A stretch of 64,000 nucleotides of DNA from assembly GCF_016834455.1 (NCBI RefSeq), contig NZ_CP069213.1, positions 2,046,501-2,110,500 on the forward strand. Reading direction: 5' to 3'. Shown here piece by piece: positions 35,974 through 45,567 of the stretch (positions within the stretch are counted from its first letter, which is position 1; each line of letters starts with the position of its first letter). Below the pieces are notes generated by a model. The model had not been told where the DNA came from, made no database searches, and was given only the letters and a program-made list of their open reading frames with translations. This stretch comes from Shewanella litorisediminis. GTDB lineage: Bacteria; Pseudomonadota; Gammaproteobacteria; Enterobacterales; Shewanellaceae. The position numbers and the translations under genes are program-made.

Positions 35974-36665
35974 TGGATTACAGCCTCTCCGGCGCCTTTT
36001 TAGTGGGCTTGATGGGCGGTGTCCACTGTTTTGGCATGTGCGGTGGCCTGCTCGGCGCCTTTTCCAGCCAAATTCCAGCGCCTTCCCGGCATGAAAATCC
36101 CCTTTCCCACCGCCTCGGCTTTTTATTGGCATACAACGGGGGCCGCATCGCAAGTTACACCCTCGCCGGCGCCATTGCAGGTGGTGCCACAGGCGGGTTA
36201 AGCCTGCTGTTTGACGCAGGGCATCTGACCCTTTCTCTTCGATTTTTCGCCGGTATCATGATGATACTGCTTGGACTTTACGTGGCGAAACTTTGGTCCG
36301 GTGTCGTTTATATTGAGCAGCTTGGGAAAGGTCTGTGGCGCCTTATTCAACCTTTGGGAAAGCGATTGCTTCCCATAGATACCCGTGCCAAAGCGGTTCT
36401 TGCAGGCAGCGTATGGGGTTGGTTACCCTGTGGTCTTGTTTACTCCACACTGACCTGGTCCGTCGCCAGTGCAAATCCCATTGATGGCGCGCTTATCATG
36501 CTGTTTTTTGGCTTGGGTACCTTACCGGCACTGCTGAGCGTTGGGGTGGCAGCCAAGTCACTGATGGGGTGGTTACAGCGACGAACCGTTCGCTGGTTCT
36601 CCGGGGCGCTACTCGTAGCCTTTGGGGTACAAACCTTATATATTGGTGTCGCCCAGCTTGGCTAG
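35973..36665 (+). CDS. TauE/SafE-like (DsbD_2-type) membrane protein of the cco cluster
   Basis: 230 aa with about six membrane segments. The opening LSGAFLVGLMGGVHCFGMCGGLLGAF contains a CFGMC pair in the first helix, and WGWLPCGLVYSTLTWSVA carries another Cys-Gly. This is the pattern of the TauE/SafE-like DsbD-related proteins commonly linked to fixI/ccoS and proposed to help in copper handling or haem protein assembly. Starts with the ATG overlapping the ccoS stop; etrA starts 57 bp further. Confidence 0.85.
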   Translation: MDYSLSGAFLVGLMGGVHCFGMCGGLLGAFSSQIPAPSRHENPLSHRLGFLLAYNGGRIASYTLAGAIAGGATGGLSLLFDAGHLTLSLRFFAGIMMILLGLYVAKLWSGVVYIEQLGKGLWRLIQPLGKRLLPIDTRAKAVLAGSVWGWLPCGLVYSTLTWSVASANPIDGALIMLFFGLGTLPALLSVGVAAKSLMGWLQRRTVRWFSGALLVAFGVQTLYIGVAQLG

Positions 36666-36721
36666 CCCGGCGGGTGCAATTAAGTTAACATGTAGTTAAT
36701 CAACAGGTTTGGGAACGAATA

Positions 36722-37474
36722 ATGCCAATCGATCAAAATAAACATCGCCGCCCCGCCGCCACTGGTTGCACCATTCACTGTCACGATTGCAGCATGGGCA
36801 CCCTGTGTATTCCCTTCACGCTCAACGCCAACGAATTGGATCAATTGGATAATATTATTGAGCGTAAAAAGCCCATTCAGAAAGGCGAGCAAATTTTTAA
36901 GTCCGGCGACTCACTTAAATCACTCTACGCCATTCGTTCCGGCACCATTAAAAGCTACACCATCACCGAACAAGGCGACGAGCAGATTACCGGTTTCCAC
37001 CTGGCTGGCGATGTTATCGGTTTTGACGGCATCCACGCCAATACCCACCAAAGTTTTGCCCAGGCGCTGGAAACTTCCATGGTATGTGAAATTCCCTTCA
37101 ATACACTGGATGAGCTCTCAGGCACCATGCCCAAACTGCGCCAGCAAATTATGCGTTTAATGAGCAACGAAATTATGTCGGATCAGGAGATGATCCTGCT
37201 CCTCAGTAAGAAGAATGCTGAAGAGCGTTTGGCGGCTTTTATCGCTAACCTGGCGACCCGTTATGCCAACCGCGGCTTTTCTCAGCGTGAGTTCCGCTTA
37301 ACCATGACCCGCGGTGACATCGGCAATTATCTGGGCTTAACAGTAGAAACCATCAGCCGTTTATTGGGTCGATTCCAGAAGTCCGAGCTTATCGAAGTCA
37401 AAGGCAAGTACATCACCATCATTGACTTTGCGGGGCTGAACGGGCTCGCAGGAAATGCCCGTATCGCGAGATAA
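36722..37474 (+). CDS. etrA: FNR-family oxygen-responsive regulator EtrA
   Basis: 250 aa. The N-terminal Fe-S ligands lie in [19 protein letters not shown], with the E. coli FNR spacing, and the fourth Cys is in [15 protein letters not shown] cyclic-nucleotide-like beta barrel ([27 protein letters not shown]) and a CRP-type helix-turn-helix ([23 protein letters not shown], with E-x2-S-R recognition) follow. It senses oxygen through a 4Fe-4S cluster and controls anaerobic genes, probably including the cco operon (FNR box at 29337) and uspE (37485). Confidence 0.96.
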   Translation: MPIDQNKHRRPAATGCTIHCHDCSMGTLCIPFTLNANELDQLDNIIERKKPIQKGEQIFKSGDSLKSLYAIRSGTIKSYTITEQGDEQITGFHLAGDVIGFDGIHANTHQSFAQALETSMVCEIPFNTLDELSGTMPKLRQQIMRLMSNEIMSDQEMILLLSKKNAEERLAAFIANLATRYANRGFSQREFRLTMTRGDIGNYLGLTVETISRLLGRFQKSELIEVKGKYITIIDFAGLNGLAGNARIAR

Positions 37475-37484
37475 AAGCAAGTCA

Positions 37485-37498
37485 TTGATCTAAAGCAA
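37485..37498. promoter_or_regulatory. FNR-like box before uspE
   Basis: ttgatctaaagcaa matches TTGAT-N4-ATCAA at nine of ten defined positions. It lies 61 bp before the uspE start, a distance that would suit activation. Confidence 0.65.
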
Positions 37499-37558
37499 TG
37501 CAGCATAGCCTGTCCGGTTCATTATGGTAGATGAATGACAGCTACTCAGGAGGCCGCC

Positions 37559-38491
37559 ATGAAGGAATATAAAAAGTTACTGGTCGTTGTTGACCCTACC
37601 AAAGATAAGCAACCTGCACTGGAGCGCGCCGTCGCGCTTGCCGAAAAGAATCAGGCCTCTATCACCGTTTTCCTGTCTATCTTCGATTTTTCCTACGAGA
37701 TGACATCCATCCTGTCCGCCCATGAGCGTGAAGCCATGCGTAAGGGTGTTATCGATCAGCGCGTAGCCTGGCTTGGTGATTTGATAGCCCCCTTCACACG
37801 CAATGGGATGGAAATCCAAACTCAGGTGGTGTGGCACAACCGCCCGTTCGAAAGCATCATCAATCATGCCATTGAAGGTAACTTCGACCTGATTGTGAAA
37901 GGCACTCACGAGCATGACAAACTCAAAGCCGTGATCTTCACCCCCACTGACTGGCACCTGATGCGTAAAGCCCCTGTTCCCGTGTTGTTGGTCAAGGAAC
38001 ATGATTGGCCAGTCGGCGGTAGAATCCTGTGTGCGGTGAACGTGGCAACAGAAGATCCAGAGCATCAGGCACTGAACGGCAAAGTCATCGAATACGCCCA
38101 AAGCCTGGCGGCGCAGTTCGATGCCAAGGTCCATTTGGTCAACGGCTATCCGGGCACGCCGGTTAACCTCGCGATAGAGCTGCCGGACTTTGACGCACAC
38201 AGCTATAACGAATCCATTCGCATGCAGCACGAGCAGCGGGTGCAATATCTGGCTTCCAGCTACGAGATCCCCATCGAGGCATGCCATGTCAAAGAAGGCT
38301 TGCCCGAAGACGTGATCCCCGAGCTTGCAGTTGAGCTTGATGCGGAGTTAGTCATTCTGGGAACGGTGGGCCGCACCGGACTTTCCGCCGCGCTTATCGG
38401 CAACACCGCTGAGCACGTAATTGACAGTCTGAATTGCGACTTACTCGCCATCAAACCCGATGGATATAAATCGCCGCTTCAGGAAGGCTAA
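37559..38491 (+). CDS. uspE: Universal stress protein UspE
   Basis: 310 aa. ATG 37559 (MKEYKKLLVVVDP) has AGGAGG at 7 bp; an in-frame ATG at 37535 lies before that ribosome site and is not used. Two tandem Usp domains: the first starts KLLVVVDPTKDKQPALERAVALAE, the second carries RILCAVNVATEDPEHQALN and ends VILGTVGRTGLSAALIGNTAEHVIDSLNCDLLAIKPDG (the G-x2-G-x9-G(S/T) ATP-binding loop type). Length matches UspE. Located directly after etrA, as in other enterics and Shewanella. Confidence 0.95.
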   Translation: MKEYKKLLVVVDPTKDKQPALERAVALAEKNQASITVFLSIFDFSYEMTSILSAHEREAMRKGVIDQRVAWLGDLIAPFTRNGMEIQTQVVWHNRPFESIINHAIEGNFDLIVKGTHEHDKLKAVIFTPTDWHLMRKAPVPVLLVKEHDWPVGGRILCAVNVATEDPEHQALNGKVIEYAQSLAAQFDAKVHLVNGYPGTPVNLAIELPDFDAHSYNESIRMQHEQRVQYLASSYEIPIEACHVKEGLPEDVIPELAVELDAELVILGTVGRTGLSAALIGNTAEHVIDSLNCDLLAIKPDGYKSPLQEG

Positions 38492-38559
38492 CGCTTTACC
38501 CTAAGCCGCTAAGCTGGAATAATACGCGCCCTGAAACCTAGGTTACCGGGCGCTTTTTT

Positions 38560-39519
38560 ATGTCAGATGTAGTGCAAGACGAACTTTCCAAAAAACAAAC
38601 TACCCGCCTCAATAAACTTCAAAAACGGCTGCGCCGCGAAGTAGGCAGCGCTATTGCTGATTACAACATGATTGAAGAAGGCGACAGAGTCATGTGCTGT
38701 CTGTCCGGTGGCAAGGACAGCTATGCCATGCTGGATATTCTCATCAATCTGCAGCAACGTGCCCCCGTTTCTTTTGAAATTGTGGCCGTTAACCTGGACC
38801 AGAAGCAGCCGGGTTTTCCTGAGCATGTCTTGCCTGCCTACCTTGAAACCCTGGGCGTGCCTTTTCATATTCTGGAGAAAGACACTTACTCCATCGTTAA
38901 AGACAAAATACCGGAAGGCAAAACCACTTGTTCTTTGTGTTCACGCCTGCGTCGAGGCACGCTCTATGGCTTTGCCCAGCGGATTGGTGCCACCAAAATC
39001 GCACTGGGGCATCACAGGGATGACATTATCGAAACCCTGTTCCTGAACATGTTCTATGGCGGCAAAATGAAAGCCATGCCGCCCAAGCTCCTCTCGGACG
39101 ACGGTGCCAACGTGGTGATCCGCCCCCTCGCCTATTGCCGCGAAAAGGACATAGCAGAATACGCAGAGCTCAAACAGTTCCCCATCATTCCCTGCAACCT
39201 CTGTGGTTCACAGGAAAATCTTAAGCGCGCCGCGGTAAAAGATATGCTCAAGCAATGGGATCGTCAGCACCCAGGTCGCATTGAAACCATCTTTACCGCC
39301 ATGCAGAATACTGCGCCTTCTCAGGGCGTAGACCGCGAGCAGTTCGACTTTGTCTCTCTGAAGCAGGATCCGAATGCTGAGTTTCGTGGGGATGTGGCAG
39401 AAGCGGACTTACCCGCATTTGACTTTATGGACACTGCCAACAGTGGCCACATCAACCTGGACGAAGCAAGCAAGCGTCAGGGAACACGCATCGATGTGGT
39501 GTCGACATTCACCCCCTGA
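38560..39519 (+). CDS. ttcA: tRNA 2-thiocytidine biosynthesis protein TtcA
   Basis: 319 aa. The PP-loop motif is [16 protein letters not shown]; the Fe-S Cys pairs occur in [18 protein letters not shown] and [14 protein letters not shown]. It adds sulfur to C32 of tRNA via an iron-sulfur cluster and ATP activation. The C-terminal tail beyond about residue 280 is variable. A terminator follows, and the gene is monocistronic by spacing. Confidence 0.96.
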   Translation: MSDVVQDELSKKQTTRLNKLQKRLRREVGSAIADYNMIEEGDRVMCCLSGGKDSYAMLDILINLQQRAPVSFEIVAVNLDQKQPGFPEHVLPAYLETLGVPFHILEKDTYSIVKDKIPEGKTTCSLCSRLRRGTLYGFAQRIGATKIALGHHRDDIIETLFLNMFYGGKMKAMPPKLLSDDGANVVIRPLAYCREKDIAEYAELKQFPIIPCNLCGSQENLKRAAVKDMLKQWDRQHPGRIETIFTAMQNTAPSQGVDREQFDFVSLKQDPNAEFRGDVAEADLPAFDFMDTANSGHINLDEASKRQGTRIDVVSTFTP

Positions 39520-39565
39520 TGCCTGCAGGTCACTCAAGACCGACAGTAAAGACATAGTCAAAAAC

Positions 39566-39592
39566 AAAAAGCCCGCATTAAGCGGGCTTTTT
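39566..39592. terminator. Bidirectional terminator between ttcA and the minus-strand DUF gene
   Basis: Arms aaaaagcccgc / gcgggcttttt with loop attaa; T tracts in both directions serve the convergent genes. Confidence 0.92.
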
Positions 39593-39609
39593 GGTAACCT
39601 TTATTCGCG

Positions 39610-40245
39610 CTATTTGGATTGACTGTACCAGGGGCTGACAATGAGTGGAGCTTCTGAAAAACCCAGTTGTGTAATTCGAGCAAGCTCTTCGGTTGTAACA
39701 ATAAACTCCTTTTGAAGCAGTTTTTCGCTGCCATCAAGTGTGGCAAGCTTGCCCTCTTGGGAGAACTCAAAACGTATGCCATCAGACTCCCTTGCGAAAT
39801 ACTTCATTGGGAAGCCTTGTAACGATGCCTGTAAGCTGTCCATTTCGGATTTCAGTTCAGCAAGCGCTTCCCCCGAATACTGAGCGCGAGGAACCCGCTC
39901 CCTGACCTGGAGGCTGAGTCCGCAACGCGATGCATCACCATCGGTTTCTATGTTAACCAGCGCTCTTGCCAGCTTTAAATCGTCATCAAAAGGTACAAAC
40001 AAGCGCTGATCATCGGTTATGGTGAGCGGGAAACGCTTGGAGTCTGTGGTGATTTCACCCTTTACTATCGTGCAGCCCGGCGTCATAGGCACAGAAAAGG
40101 TCAGTTCGGTTTGGGGAAAGTCACCCTTTTTGACCAGTTTTAATCTGTCATGAAATCCGCTGTACTCCAGAGAGACGGTACTGGCTAACGCCGGTACCGA
40201 CAGCATCAGACTGGACAGCAGACAAAGTTTGATTGTCGGATTCAT
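39610..40245 (-). CDS. Periplasmic protein, DUF2987-like
   Basis: 211 aa. ATG 40245 gives a clear signal peptide (MNPTIKLCLLSSLMLSVPALAS) before STVSLEYSGFHDRLKLVKKGDFPQTELTFSVPMTPGCTIVKGEITT. The mature part is beta-rich with two Cys and ends LIVSPWYSQSK. I associate this with DUF2987, seen mainly in Shewanella and relatives; the function is unknown. The start lies 98 bp inside the end of bax on the same strand, an unusually long overlap between real-looking genes. Confidence 0.75.
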   Translation of the reverse strand: MNPTIKLCLLSSLMLSVPALASTVSLEYSGFHDRLKLVKKGDFPQTELTFSVPMTPGCTIVKGEITTDSKRFPLTITDDQRLFVPFDDDLKLARALVNIETDGDASRCGLSLQVRERVPRAQYSGEALAELKSEMDSLQASLQGFPMKYFARESDGIRFEFSQEGKLATLDGSEKLLQKEFIVTTEELARITQLGFSEAPLIVSPWYSQSK

Positions 40246-41071
40246 CTTGGGATTCCAGATAGGCTTTATTGTGCCGCAGCATTTGCAGCAATTCATCGAC
40301 GTAGGCCTCACGTCGTTCGGAATAGTTAATCAAACCATACACCAGGGCATCTGCCGCAGGCTCTATTCCCTTGGCTCGCTGCTCTGCTCGAATGGCGCGA
40401 AATAGTTTGTAGGCCGAATGCGTGTTCAGATTATTGATGTAAGAGGCGATGGCATCTTCAACGGTGTTAAACACCGTGACTTCATGATTCATATCCTGCG
40501 CTCTGGCAGAAGGAACCATGCCACAACCTTTGGTGTAACACCATTGCCCGAAAAGATTCAGCCCTTCGCGGGCAAAACGGGAACTGCCCCATCCACTCTC
40601 GTTGGCAGCCTGCACCAACACCAGTGATTCAGGGACTATATCAATGCGTTTCAGCAGGCCATGTGCCAGCTGCCTGGATTGGGCTGCGCTGTTTTCCGGG
40701 ATTTGCTCAGCATCAAGCAGGCCATATTCGACGCCCAAGGAGGATAATCGTTGCAGTTCCTTGTTGGAAAGTGCTTTTCCCGAGTCCAATTTCAACAAGA
40801 TCTCGGAAACGAAACGTCTTTTTTTGAGCGTCGCTTGGTTGATATCCTGCACTATGGGGCGTAAAAACTCGAAAAACGCACTCTTTTTATCTGCAACGTC
40901 GGAATAGGCATCGAAATCAGGCAATCGTGTAGTCTGTGAAAGCGTTGGTAATACTCTCAAAGACTTACCTTTTACTTCCAGTTCCGGGATCAGGCTGACT
41001 CTCAACAGCAGAATCACCACGAAGCAGAGTGCGAAAGCGAGGATAAGTGTTGATATTTTACCGGTTTTCAA
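40148..41071 (-). CDS. bax: Bax-like glucosaminidase-domain protein
   Basis: 307 aa with a TTG start at 41071 (LKTGKISTLILAFALCFVVILLL). An N-terminal membrane anchor is followed by a glucosaminidase-type catalytic domain containing VLVQAANESGWGSSRFAREGLNLFGQWCYTKGCGMVPSARAQDMNHEVTVFNTVEDAIASYINNLNTHSAYKLFR. The Glu in NESGWG is the likely catalytic acid. It probably cleaves peptidoglycan glycan strands in the periplasm. The last 98 bp are shared with the start of the DUF2987-like gene. Confidence 0.88.
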   Translation of the reverse strand: MKTGKISTLILAFALCFVVILLLRVSLIPELEVKGKSLRVLPTLSQTTRLPDFDAYSDVADKKSAFFEFLRPIVQDINQATLKKRRFVSEILLKLDSGKALSNKELQRLSSLGVEYGLLDAEQIPENSAAQSRQLAHGLLKRIDIVPESLVLVQAANESGWGSSRFAREGLNLFGQWCYTKGCGMVPSARAQDMNHEVTVFNTVEDAIASYINNLNTHSAYKLFRAIRAEQRAKGIEPAADALVYGLINYSERREAYVDELLQMLRHNKAYLESQDESDNQTLSAVQSDAVGTGVSQYRLSGVQRIS

Positions 41072-41241
41072 ATAGTTACTCTCACTGTGACTGCGAGTTT
41101 GGTGTCGCGGACAAAATTATATGTGATCCTGTTCCCATCGCAAAATTTATGACTGTATAATCTCAGCGGTTTACCTAAACTGTATGGCGTATGTAACCGA
41201 CAAGGGCTGTCGGTGTTGTAAGTGCATCAAGGAAGCTGAAT

Positions 41242-42150
41242 ATGGACATATTGCAATTCAATGAATATCGAAAGGTCGTTGCCATCGGTGGTGGACATGG
41301 CCTTGGGCGAGTGCTTTCGAGTCTTTCTTTTCTTGGTCCCAAATTGACCGGCATAGTGGCAACCACAGACAACGGTGGTTCAACGGGTCGTCTGCGCGCT
41401 CAACATGATTGCATCGCCTGGGGCGATTTGCGCAACTGCCTGTCACAGCTGGCAGACCGTCCTTCCGTCGGGTCTCTTTTGTTTGAGTATCGCTTTGAAG
41501 GTGAGACCGAACTCGGAGGCCATAATCTCGGTAACCTTATCCTTTATGCGCTAGATAGGCTTTGCGTTCGTCCGTTGGATGCGGTAAATCTCATTCGCGG
41601 CATGCTTAAAATCGAGTGCAAACTCATCCCCATGTCTGAGCAACCCACTCATTTAGTGGCGCTGGAGGCCTGCGGGAACCGCGTATTTGGTGAATTGGAC
41701 GTGGATAAGCTCGAGAGCCACCCCATAGCACTGTCTCTGGAGCCCATGGTTGAACCTACCCATGAGGCGTGCCTCGCCATAGAAGAAGCGGATTTAATTG
41801 TACTTGGGCCCGGGAGCTTTTTGACCTCTACCCTGCCAGCGCTGCTGCTGCCAAAAATTGCAGAATCAATCCGCCGTGCCAAAGCCAAGGTCATTTTAAT
41901 AGATAACCTCACTGCCGAAGTTTCTGCCGCAGCAAACCATTTAACCTTGAATGAGCGTATTGAATGGTGTCATCAGTTGATAGGCAAACCCATCATCGAG
42001 CGGGTTTTATGCCATGCAGAGCAGGAGTTCACTGATGGGATTTGTCATTATCAGCCGCTACGCAGCAAGCATCATCAAGGATTGCATGATACCCAGGCAC
42101 TCGCCAAAGCCATCATGGCACCTCTGGGTCGTAAGCGCCTGATTGCCTGA
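41242..42150 (+). CDS. yvcK: YvcK/YbhK-family UDP-sugar-binding protein (CofD-like)
   Basis: 302 aa. The N-terminal glycine-rich nucleotide loop is VVAIGGGHGLGRVLSSL, followed by IVATTDNGGSTGRLR and WGDLRNCLSQL, then NLGNLILYALDRL and IEEADLIVLGPGSFLTSTLPALL. This is the CofD/YvcK fold as in E. coli YbhK; Bacillus YvcK binds UDP-N-acetylglucosamine and affects cell wall growth. Single gene with a terminator after it, convergent with tyrB. Confidence 0.92.
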   Translation: MDILQFNEYRKVVAIGGGHGLGRVLSSLSFLGPKLTGIVATTDNGGSTGRLRAQHDCIAWGDLRNCLSQLADRPSVGSLLFEYRFEGETELGGHNLGNLILYALDRLCVRPLDAVNLIRGMLKIECKLIPMSEQPTHLVALEACGNRVFGELDVDKLESHPIALSLEPMVEPTHEACLAIEEADLIVLGPGSFLTSTLPALLLPKIAESIRRAKAKVILIDNLTAEVSAAANHLTLNERIEWCHQLIGKPIIERVLCHAEQEFTDGICHYQPLRSKHHQGLHDTQALAKAIMAPLGRKRLIA

Positions 42151-42192
42151 AAGCGCATCGCCTGGCAAAACGTTATGCCCCTCACATAAGCA

Positions 42193-42219
42193 AAAAAGGC
42201 TGCACAGGGCAGCCTTTTT
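42193..42219. terminator. Bidirectional terminator between yvcK and tyrB
   Basis: Arms aaaaaggctgc / gcagccttttt, loop acagg. Confidence 0.9.
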
Positions 42220-42233
42220 GTATTTATACCAAC

Positions 42234-43427
42234 TTACAGTACTGCGGCAATGGCGCTGCAGATAACAGGCATGTTGGTTTTGGTCATGCCGGCAACACTG
42301 ATTCGGCCAGAGCCTACTATGTATACACCATACTCAGTTTTGAGTGTTTCTACCTGCGCCTTGTTAAGCCCGGAGAAACTGAACATTCCCATTTGACGGC
42401 TGATGAACGAAAAATCCTGTGATACGCCGGCTGCAGCCAGGCTCTCAACAAATAAGGTTCGCATCTGGGCAATACGTTCGCGCATTTCTGCCAGCTCTTG
42501 CTCCCATGCAGCTTTAAGCTCAGGACGGCTAAGAATGGTGCTCACAATCAACGCACCGTGGGCCGGCGGGTTGGAATAATTTGCGCGAATGGTACGTTTG
42601 ATTTGGCTGAATGAGACTTTCGCTTCTTCCGCTGTGGCGGCAACCAGGGTGACAGCGCCAATACGCTCATTGTAAAGACCGAAGTTTTTCGAGAAGGAGT
42701 TGGCGATAAGCAGCTCCGGCACCATGGACGCGACCAAACGCAGCCCTTCTGCATCTTCTTCAATGCCACGGCCAAAACCCTGGTAGGCAAAGTCGAACAG
42801 AGGAACCAAGCCTTTGGCTGCACAAAGTTCCCCAACCTGTTGCCATTGTGCCAGAGTCAAATCTATTCCGGTTGGGTTATGGCAGCAGCCATGGAGCAAC
42901 ACCAGGTCACCTTGCTCAGCGGCGGCAAGGGAGGTCAGCATGGCGTCAAAATCAATATCATGGTTGGCTGCATCATAGTAGCCGTATTCTTTTACACTGA
43001 GGCCAGCTGTTTCAAAAATGTTTTGGTGGTTGGCCCAGGTTGGGTTGCTGACCCAAATTACACGGCTTTGGGTATTACGGACCACAAATTCAGCCGCGAC
43101 ACGCAGCGCGCCGGTTCCACCGGGAGCCTGGGCAGTCACGGCCCGGCCGTCGTCAGTCACCGTGTGGGACGCACCAAACAGCAGCTCCTGCACAACCTTG
43201 TTGTACAGGGCAACGCCTTCAATACCCAGGTAGTTTTTGGTGCTCTCTTCGGCGAGCAGGATAGCCTCAGCCTGCTTAACCGATTTCAACACCGGCGTCT
43301 GCCCTGCCTCATCTTTATAGATCCCAACCCCAAGATTGACTTTATCGGTCCGGGGATCGGCCTTGAAGGCATCGGTCAGACCTAAAATCGGATCGGCGGG
43401 TGCGGGTACAACCTGGGAAAATATCAT
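42234..43427 (-). CDS. tyrB: Aromatic/aspartate aminotransferase
   Basis: 397 aa, class I aminotransferase of the AspC/TyrB subgroup. It begins [42 protein letters not shown], and has the cofactor segment [14 protein letters not shown], the PLP-binding Lys in [21 protein letters not shown], and the Arg in SGRISVAGM for the carboxylate. It converts amino acids to keto acids with 2-oxoglutarate. TyrB and AspC cannot be separated by eye. Upstream lies the tRNA pair. Confidence 0.92.
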   Translation of the reverse strand: MIFSQVVPAPADPILGLTDAFKADPRTDKVNLGVGIYKDEAGQTPVLKSVKQAEAILLAEESTKNYLGIEGVALYNKVVQELLFGASHTVTDDGRAVTAQAPGGTGALRVAAEFVVRNTQSRVIWVSNPTWANHQNIFETAGLSVKEYGYYDAANHDIDFDAMLTSLAAAEQGDLVLLHGCCHNPTGIDLTLAQWQQVGELCAAKGLVPLFDFAYQGFGRGIEEDAEGLRLVASMVPELLIANSFSKNFGLYNERIGAVTLVAATAEEAKVSFSQIKRTIRANYSNPPAHGALIVSTILSRPELKAAWEQELAEMRERIAQMRTLFVESLAAAGVSQDFSFISRQMGMFSFSGLNKAQVETLKTEYGVYIVGSGRISVAGMTKTNMPVICSAIAAVL

Positions 43428-43610
43428 GGGATCTATCCTTTAGAATGGAGGTAATGAAAACCGCATAGTTATAGCATTGCTGCTTAGCGTAATGTAGCGT
43501 TGGCTAAAGATTCTCGATGAAAATCTTTAATAGATGAATATTCATCAAATAATGCGTAAGAAGTGTGACGAAACGAGATTTGCTTTGAGGGGTATTCTGT
43601 GACTTTAAAG

Positions 43611-43684
43611 TGGAGGCGCGACCCGGAGTCGAACCGAGATCGACGGATTTGCAATCCGCAGCATAGCCATTCTGCCATCGCGCC
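43611..43684 (-). tRNA. tRNA-Cys (GCA)
   Basis: 74 nt on the minus strand, starting ggcgcgatggcag and ending with encoded CCA. The anticodon loop reads ttGCAaa and the T loop is gttcgactc. Co-transcribed after tRNA-Gly with a short spacer. Confidence 0.96.
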
Positions 43685-43705
43685 TTAACAGGTCCCTTGA
43701 GAAGC

Positions 43706-43781
43706 TGGAGCGACATATCGGGTTCGAACCGATGACCTATACCTTGGCAAGGTATCGCTCTACCAACTGAGCTAATGTCGC
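43706..43781 (-). tRNA. tRNA-Gly (GCC)
   Basis: 76 nt on the minus strand, starting gcgacattagctcagttgg and ending with encoded CCA. Anticodon stem atacc/ggtat with loop ttGCCaa; T loop gttcgaacc. First tRNA of the pair. Confidence 0.95.
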
Positions 43782-43819
43782 GTCTCTTCGGGGTGACGGT
43801 CATCCCGTCAGCGAGATGC

Positions 43820-43847
43820 ATTCTACCTTTTTACCCCCCTCAGTCAA
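43820..43847 (-). promoter_or_regulatory. Promoter of the tRNA-Gly/tRNA-Cys unit
   Basis: Minus strand: -35 ttgact (43847-43842), 16-bp spacer, -10 tagaat (43825-43820), followed by a GC-rich discriminator before tRNA-Gly. Confidence 0.75.
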
Positions 43848-43898
43848 TGGCTTTTTTATTCTGGGCAGTCCATGTGCTGCATTATTGTGCTAAGCATA

Positions 43899-43925
43899 AA
43901 AAAGCCCGGCAATGCCGGGCTTTTT
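43899..43925 (-). terminator. Terminator after gapB
   Basis: Arms aaaaagcccggc / gccgggcttttt with loop aat; T tract on the minus strand just after the gapB stop. Confidence 0.9.
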
Positions 43926-43938
43926 GTGTGCCTTGTCT

Positions 43939-45378
43939 TTATTCAGACAGGGGCAGAGACAGGTGGTTAAGCCCGAGCATTTTCTGCATCACACCCACTA
44001 CCTGGCAGCTGTAACCAAACTCGTTGTCATACCACACGTACAGAATCGCACGCTTACCATCAGCGATAGTGGCCTGTGAGTCCACTACGCCAGCGTAACG
44101 GGAACCCACCAGATCGCTTGATACGATTTCAGTAGAGTTGGTGAAATCGATTTGATTTTGCAGCGGTGAATGCAGCGCCACGTCCAGCAGGTAGTCGTTG
44201 ATGTCGTCTTTGCTGGTTTCGCTGTTCAAATTCAGGCTCAGAATGGCCATAGACACGTTTGGCGTTGGTACGCGAATGGCGTTACCGGTCAAACGACCTG
44301 CCAGTACCGGCAGCGCCTTGGCAACGGCCTTGGCAGCACCGGTTTCAGTGATAACCATGTTCAACGGCGCGCTGCGACCACGGCGATCGGCCTTGTGGTA
44401 GTTATCGATAAGATTCTGGTCATTGGTATACGAGTGGATGGTTTCCACGTGACCGTTTTCAATACCGTACTTGTCGTTGATAGCCTTCAGCACAGGGGTG
44501 ATGGCGTTGGTGGTACAGGATGCGGCGGATACGATAGTGTCTTCATCGAGAATATCGTTATCGTTAACACCAAATACGATGTTCTTGATGTTGCCTTTGG
44601 CAGGAGCTGTCAGCAGTACCTTGGCAGCGCCGGGACTCTTCAGGTGCAGACCCAGACCGGATTCATCTTTCCATACGCCCGTATTATCGACAACCAGTGC
44701 ATTTTTAATACCGTACTTGGTGTAATCCACTTCTTCCGGGCCATTGGCATAGATGATTTGGATGTAGGTACCGTTGGCAATCAACGCGTTGTTTTCTTCG
44801 TCGATTTCCACGGAACCATTGAAAGGACCATGTACTGAATCACGACGCAGCAGGCTGGCACGCTTTTCGAGGTCGCCGGCACGGCCACCACGGATAACGA
44901 TGGCGCGCAGACGCAGCTTATTGCTGCGACCGGTGCGTTCAATCAAAAGGCGCGCCAACAAGCGGCCAATACGACCGAAACCATAAAGCACCACGTCTCT
45001 TGGTTCTACTTCATCAGCATGATCGATGGCGCTGGCCAATTCAGAAGCCATGTAGGCCTCGATTTCACTGGCATCGCTGTGGTTGCGCCAGTAATTGACG
45101 GCCAATTTGCCGATATCCACTTTACACTGCTTGACTGCCAGTTTGCTCAGCGCCTCAATAAAGGGGAAGCTTTCGCGCAGACGCAGTTTGTCACCCACGT
45201 GGCGACGCACCAGACGGTGAGCCTTGATGATATCGATGGTAGAGGCGTTCAGCAAAGGCTTGCCATAGACAACAACTTCTACACCTTGGTTGCGATACAG
45301 TTTACCCAGCAGAGGTTGCATAGCCTCGGCCAGTTCAAATCTTTCTTGCCAGCTTTGCAGGTGTTTATCAGCACTCAT
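43939..45378 (-). CDS. gapB: Glyceraldehyde-3-phosphate dehydrogenase, long GapB-type
   Basis: 479 aa, about 140 residues longer than classical GapA. A helical N-terminal extension (residues 1-125) precedes the Rossmann start VVLYGFGRIGRLLARLL. The catalytic Cys is in SAASCTTNAITPVLKAI, with the His in ETIHSYTNDQNLID and the C-terminal WYDNEFGYSCQVVGV. Shewanella and other marine bacteria carry this long form besides GapA. It probably works in the gluconeogenic direction or with NADP, which is an inference from other two-Gap organisms. Confidence 0.93.
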   Translation of the reverse strand: MSADKHLQSWQERFELAEAMQPLLGKLYRNQGVEVVVYGKPLLNASTIDIIKAHRLVRRHVGDKLRLRESFPFIEALSKLAVKQCKVDIGKLAVNYWRNHSDASEIEAYMASELASAIDHADEVEPRDVVLYGFGRIGRLLARLLIERTGRSNKLRLRAIVIRGGRAGDLEKRASLLRRDSVHGPFNGSVEIDEENNALIANGTYIQIIYANGPEEVDYTKYGIKNALVVDNTGVWKDESGLGLHLKSPGAAKVLLTAPAKGNIKNIVFGVNDNDILDEDTIVSAASCTTNAITPVLKAINDKYGIENGHVETIHSYTNDQNLIDNYHKADRRGRSAPLNMVITETGAAKAVAKALPVLAGRLTGNAIRVPTPNVSMAILSLNLNSETSKDDINDYLLDVALHSPLQNQIDFTNSTEIVSSDLVGSRYAGVVDSQATIADGKRAILYVWYDNEFGYSCQVVGVMQKMLGLNHLSLPLSE

Positions 45379-45543
45379 GTACAGGTCCTTTATCTCACTT
45401 TTCTATATTTATTTACAGAAAGGTTTGAGTAACAAACAGAAACGACCATAATCAGATTTATCCGGGACCGCAGTCCCATTTCAGGTCGGCGCTATTGTAA
45501 TGAAACTTCCTCCGCCTTGCCAGAAAGATATTTTCGCTAAGTT

Positions 45544-45558
45544 TGTAATTTTATTAGA
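45544..45558. promoter_or_regulatory. HexR-like site between gapB and the DUF2989 gene
   Basis: tgtaattttattaga matches the HexR pattern TGTARTWWWAYTACA at 14 of 15 positions. It lies 10 bp before the GTG of the lipoprotein gene and in the shared upstream region of gapB. Confidence 0.55.
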
Positions 45559-45567
45559 GAAAGTGCA

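Noticed and set aside
36670..36715. Possible FNR autoregulation site before etrA
   Set aside because: Only the right half-site (ATCAA) matches; the left half has two of five bases.
44170..44838. 222-codon plus-strand open frame opposite gapB
   Set aside because: Shadow of the strongly biased gapB coding sequence; no motif or ribosome site.
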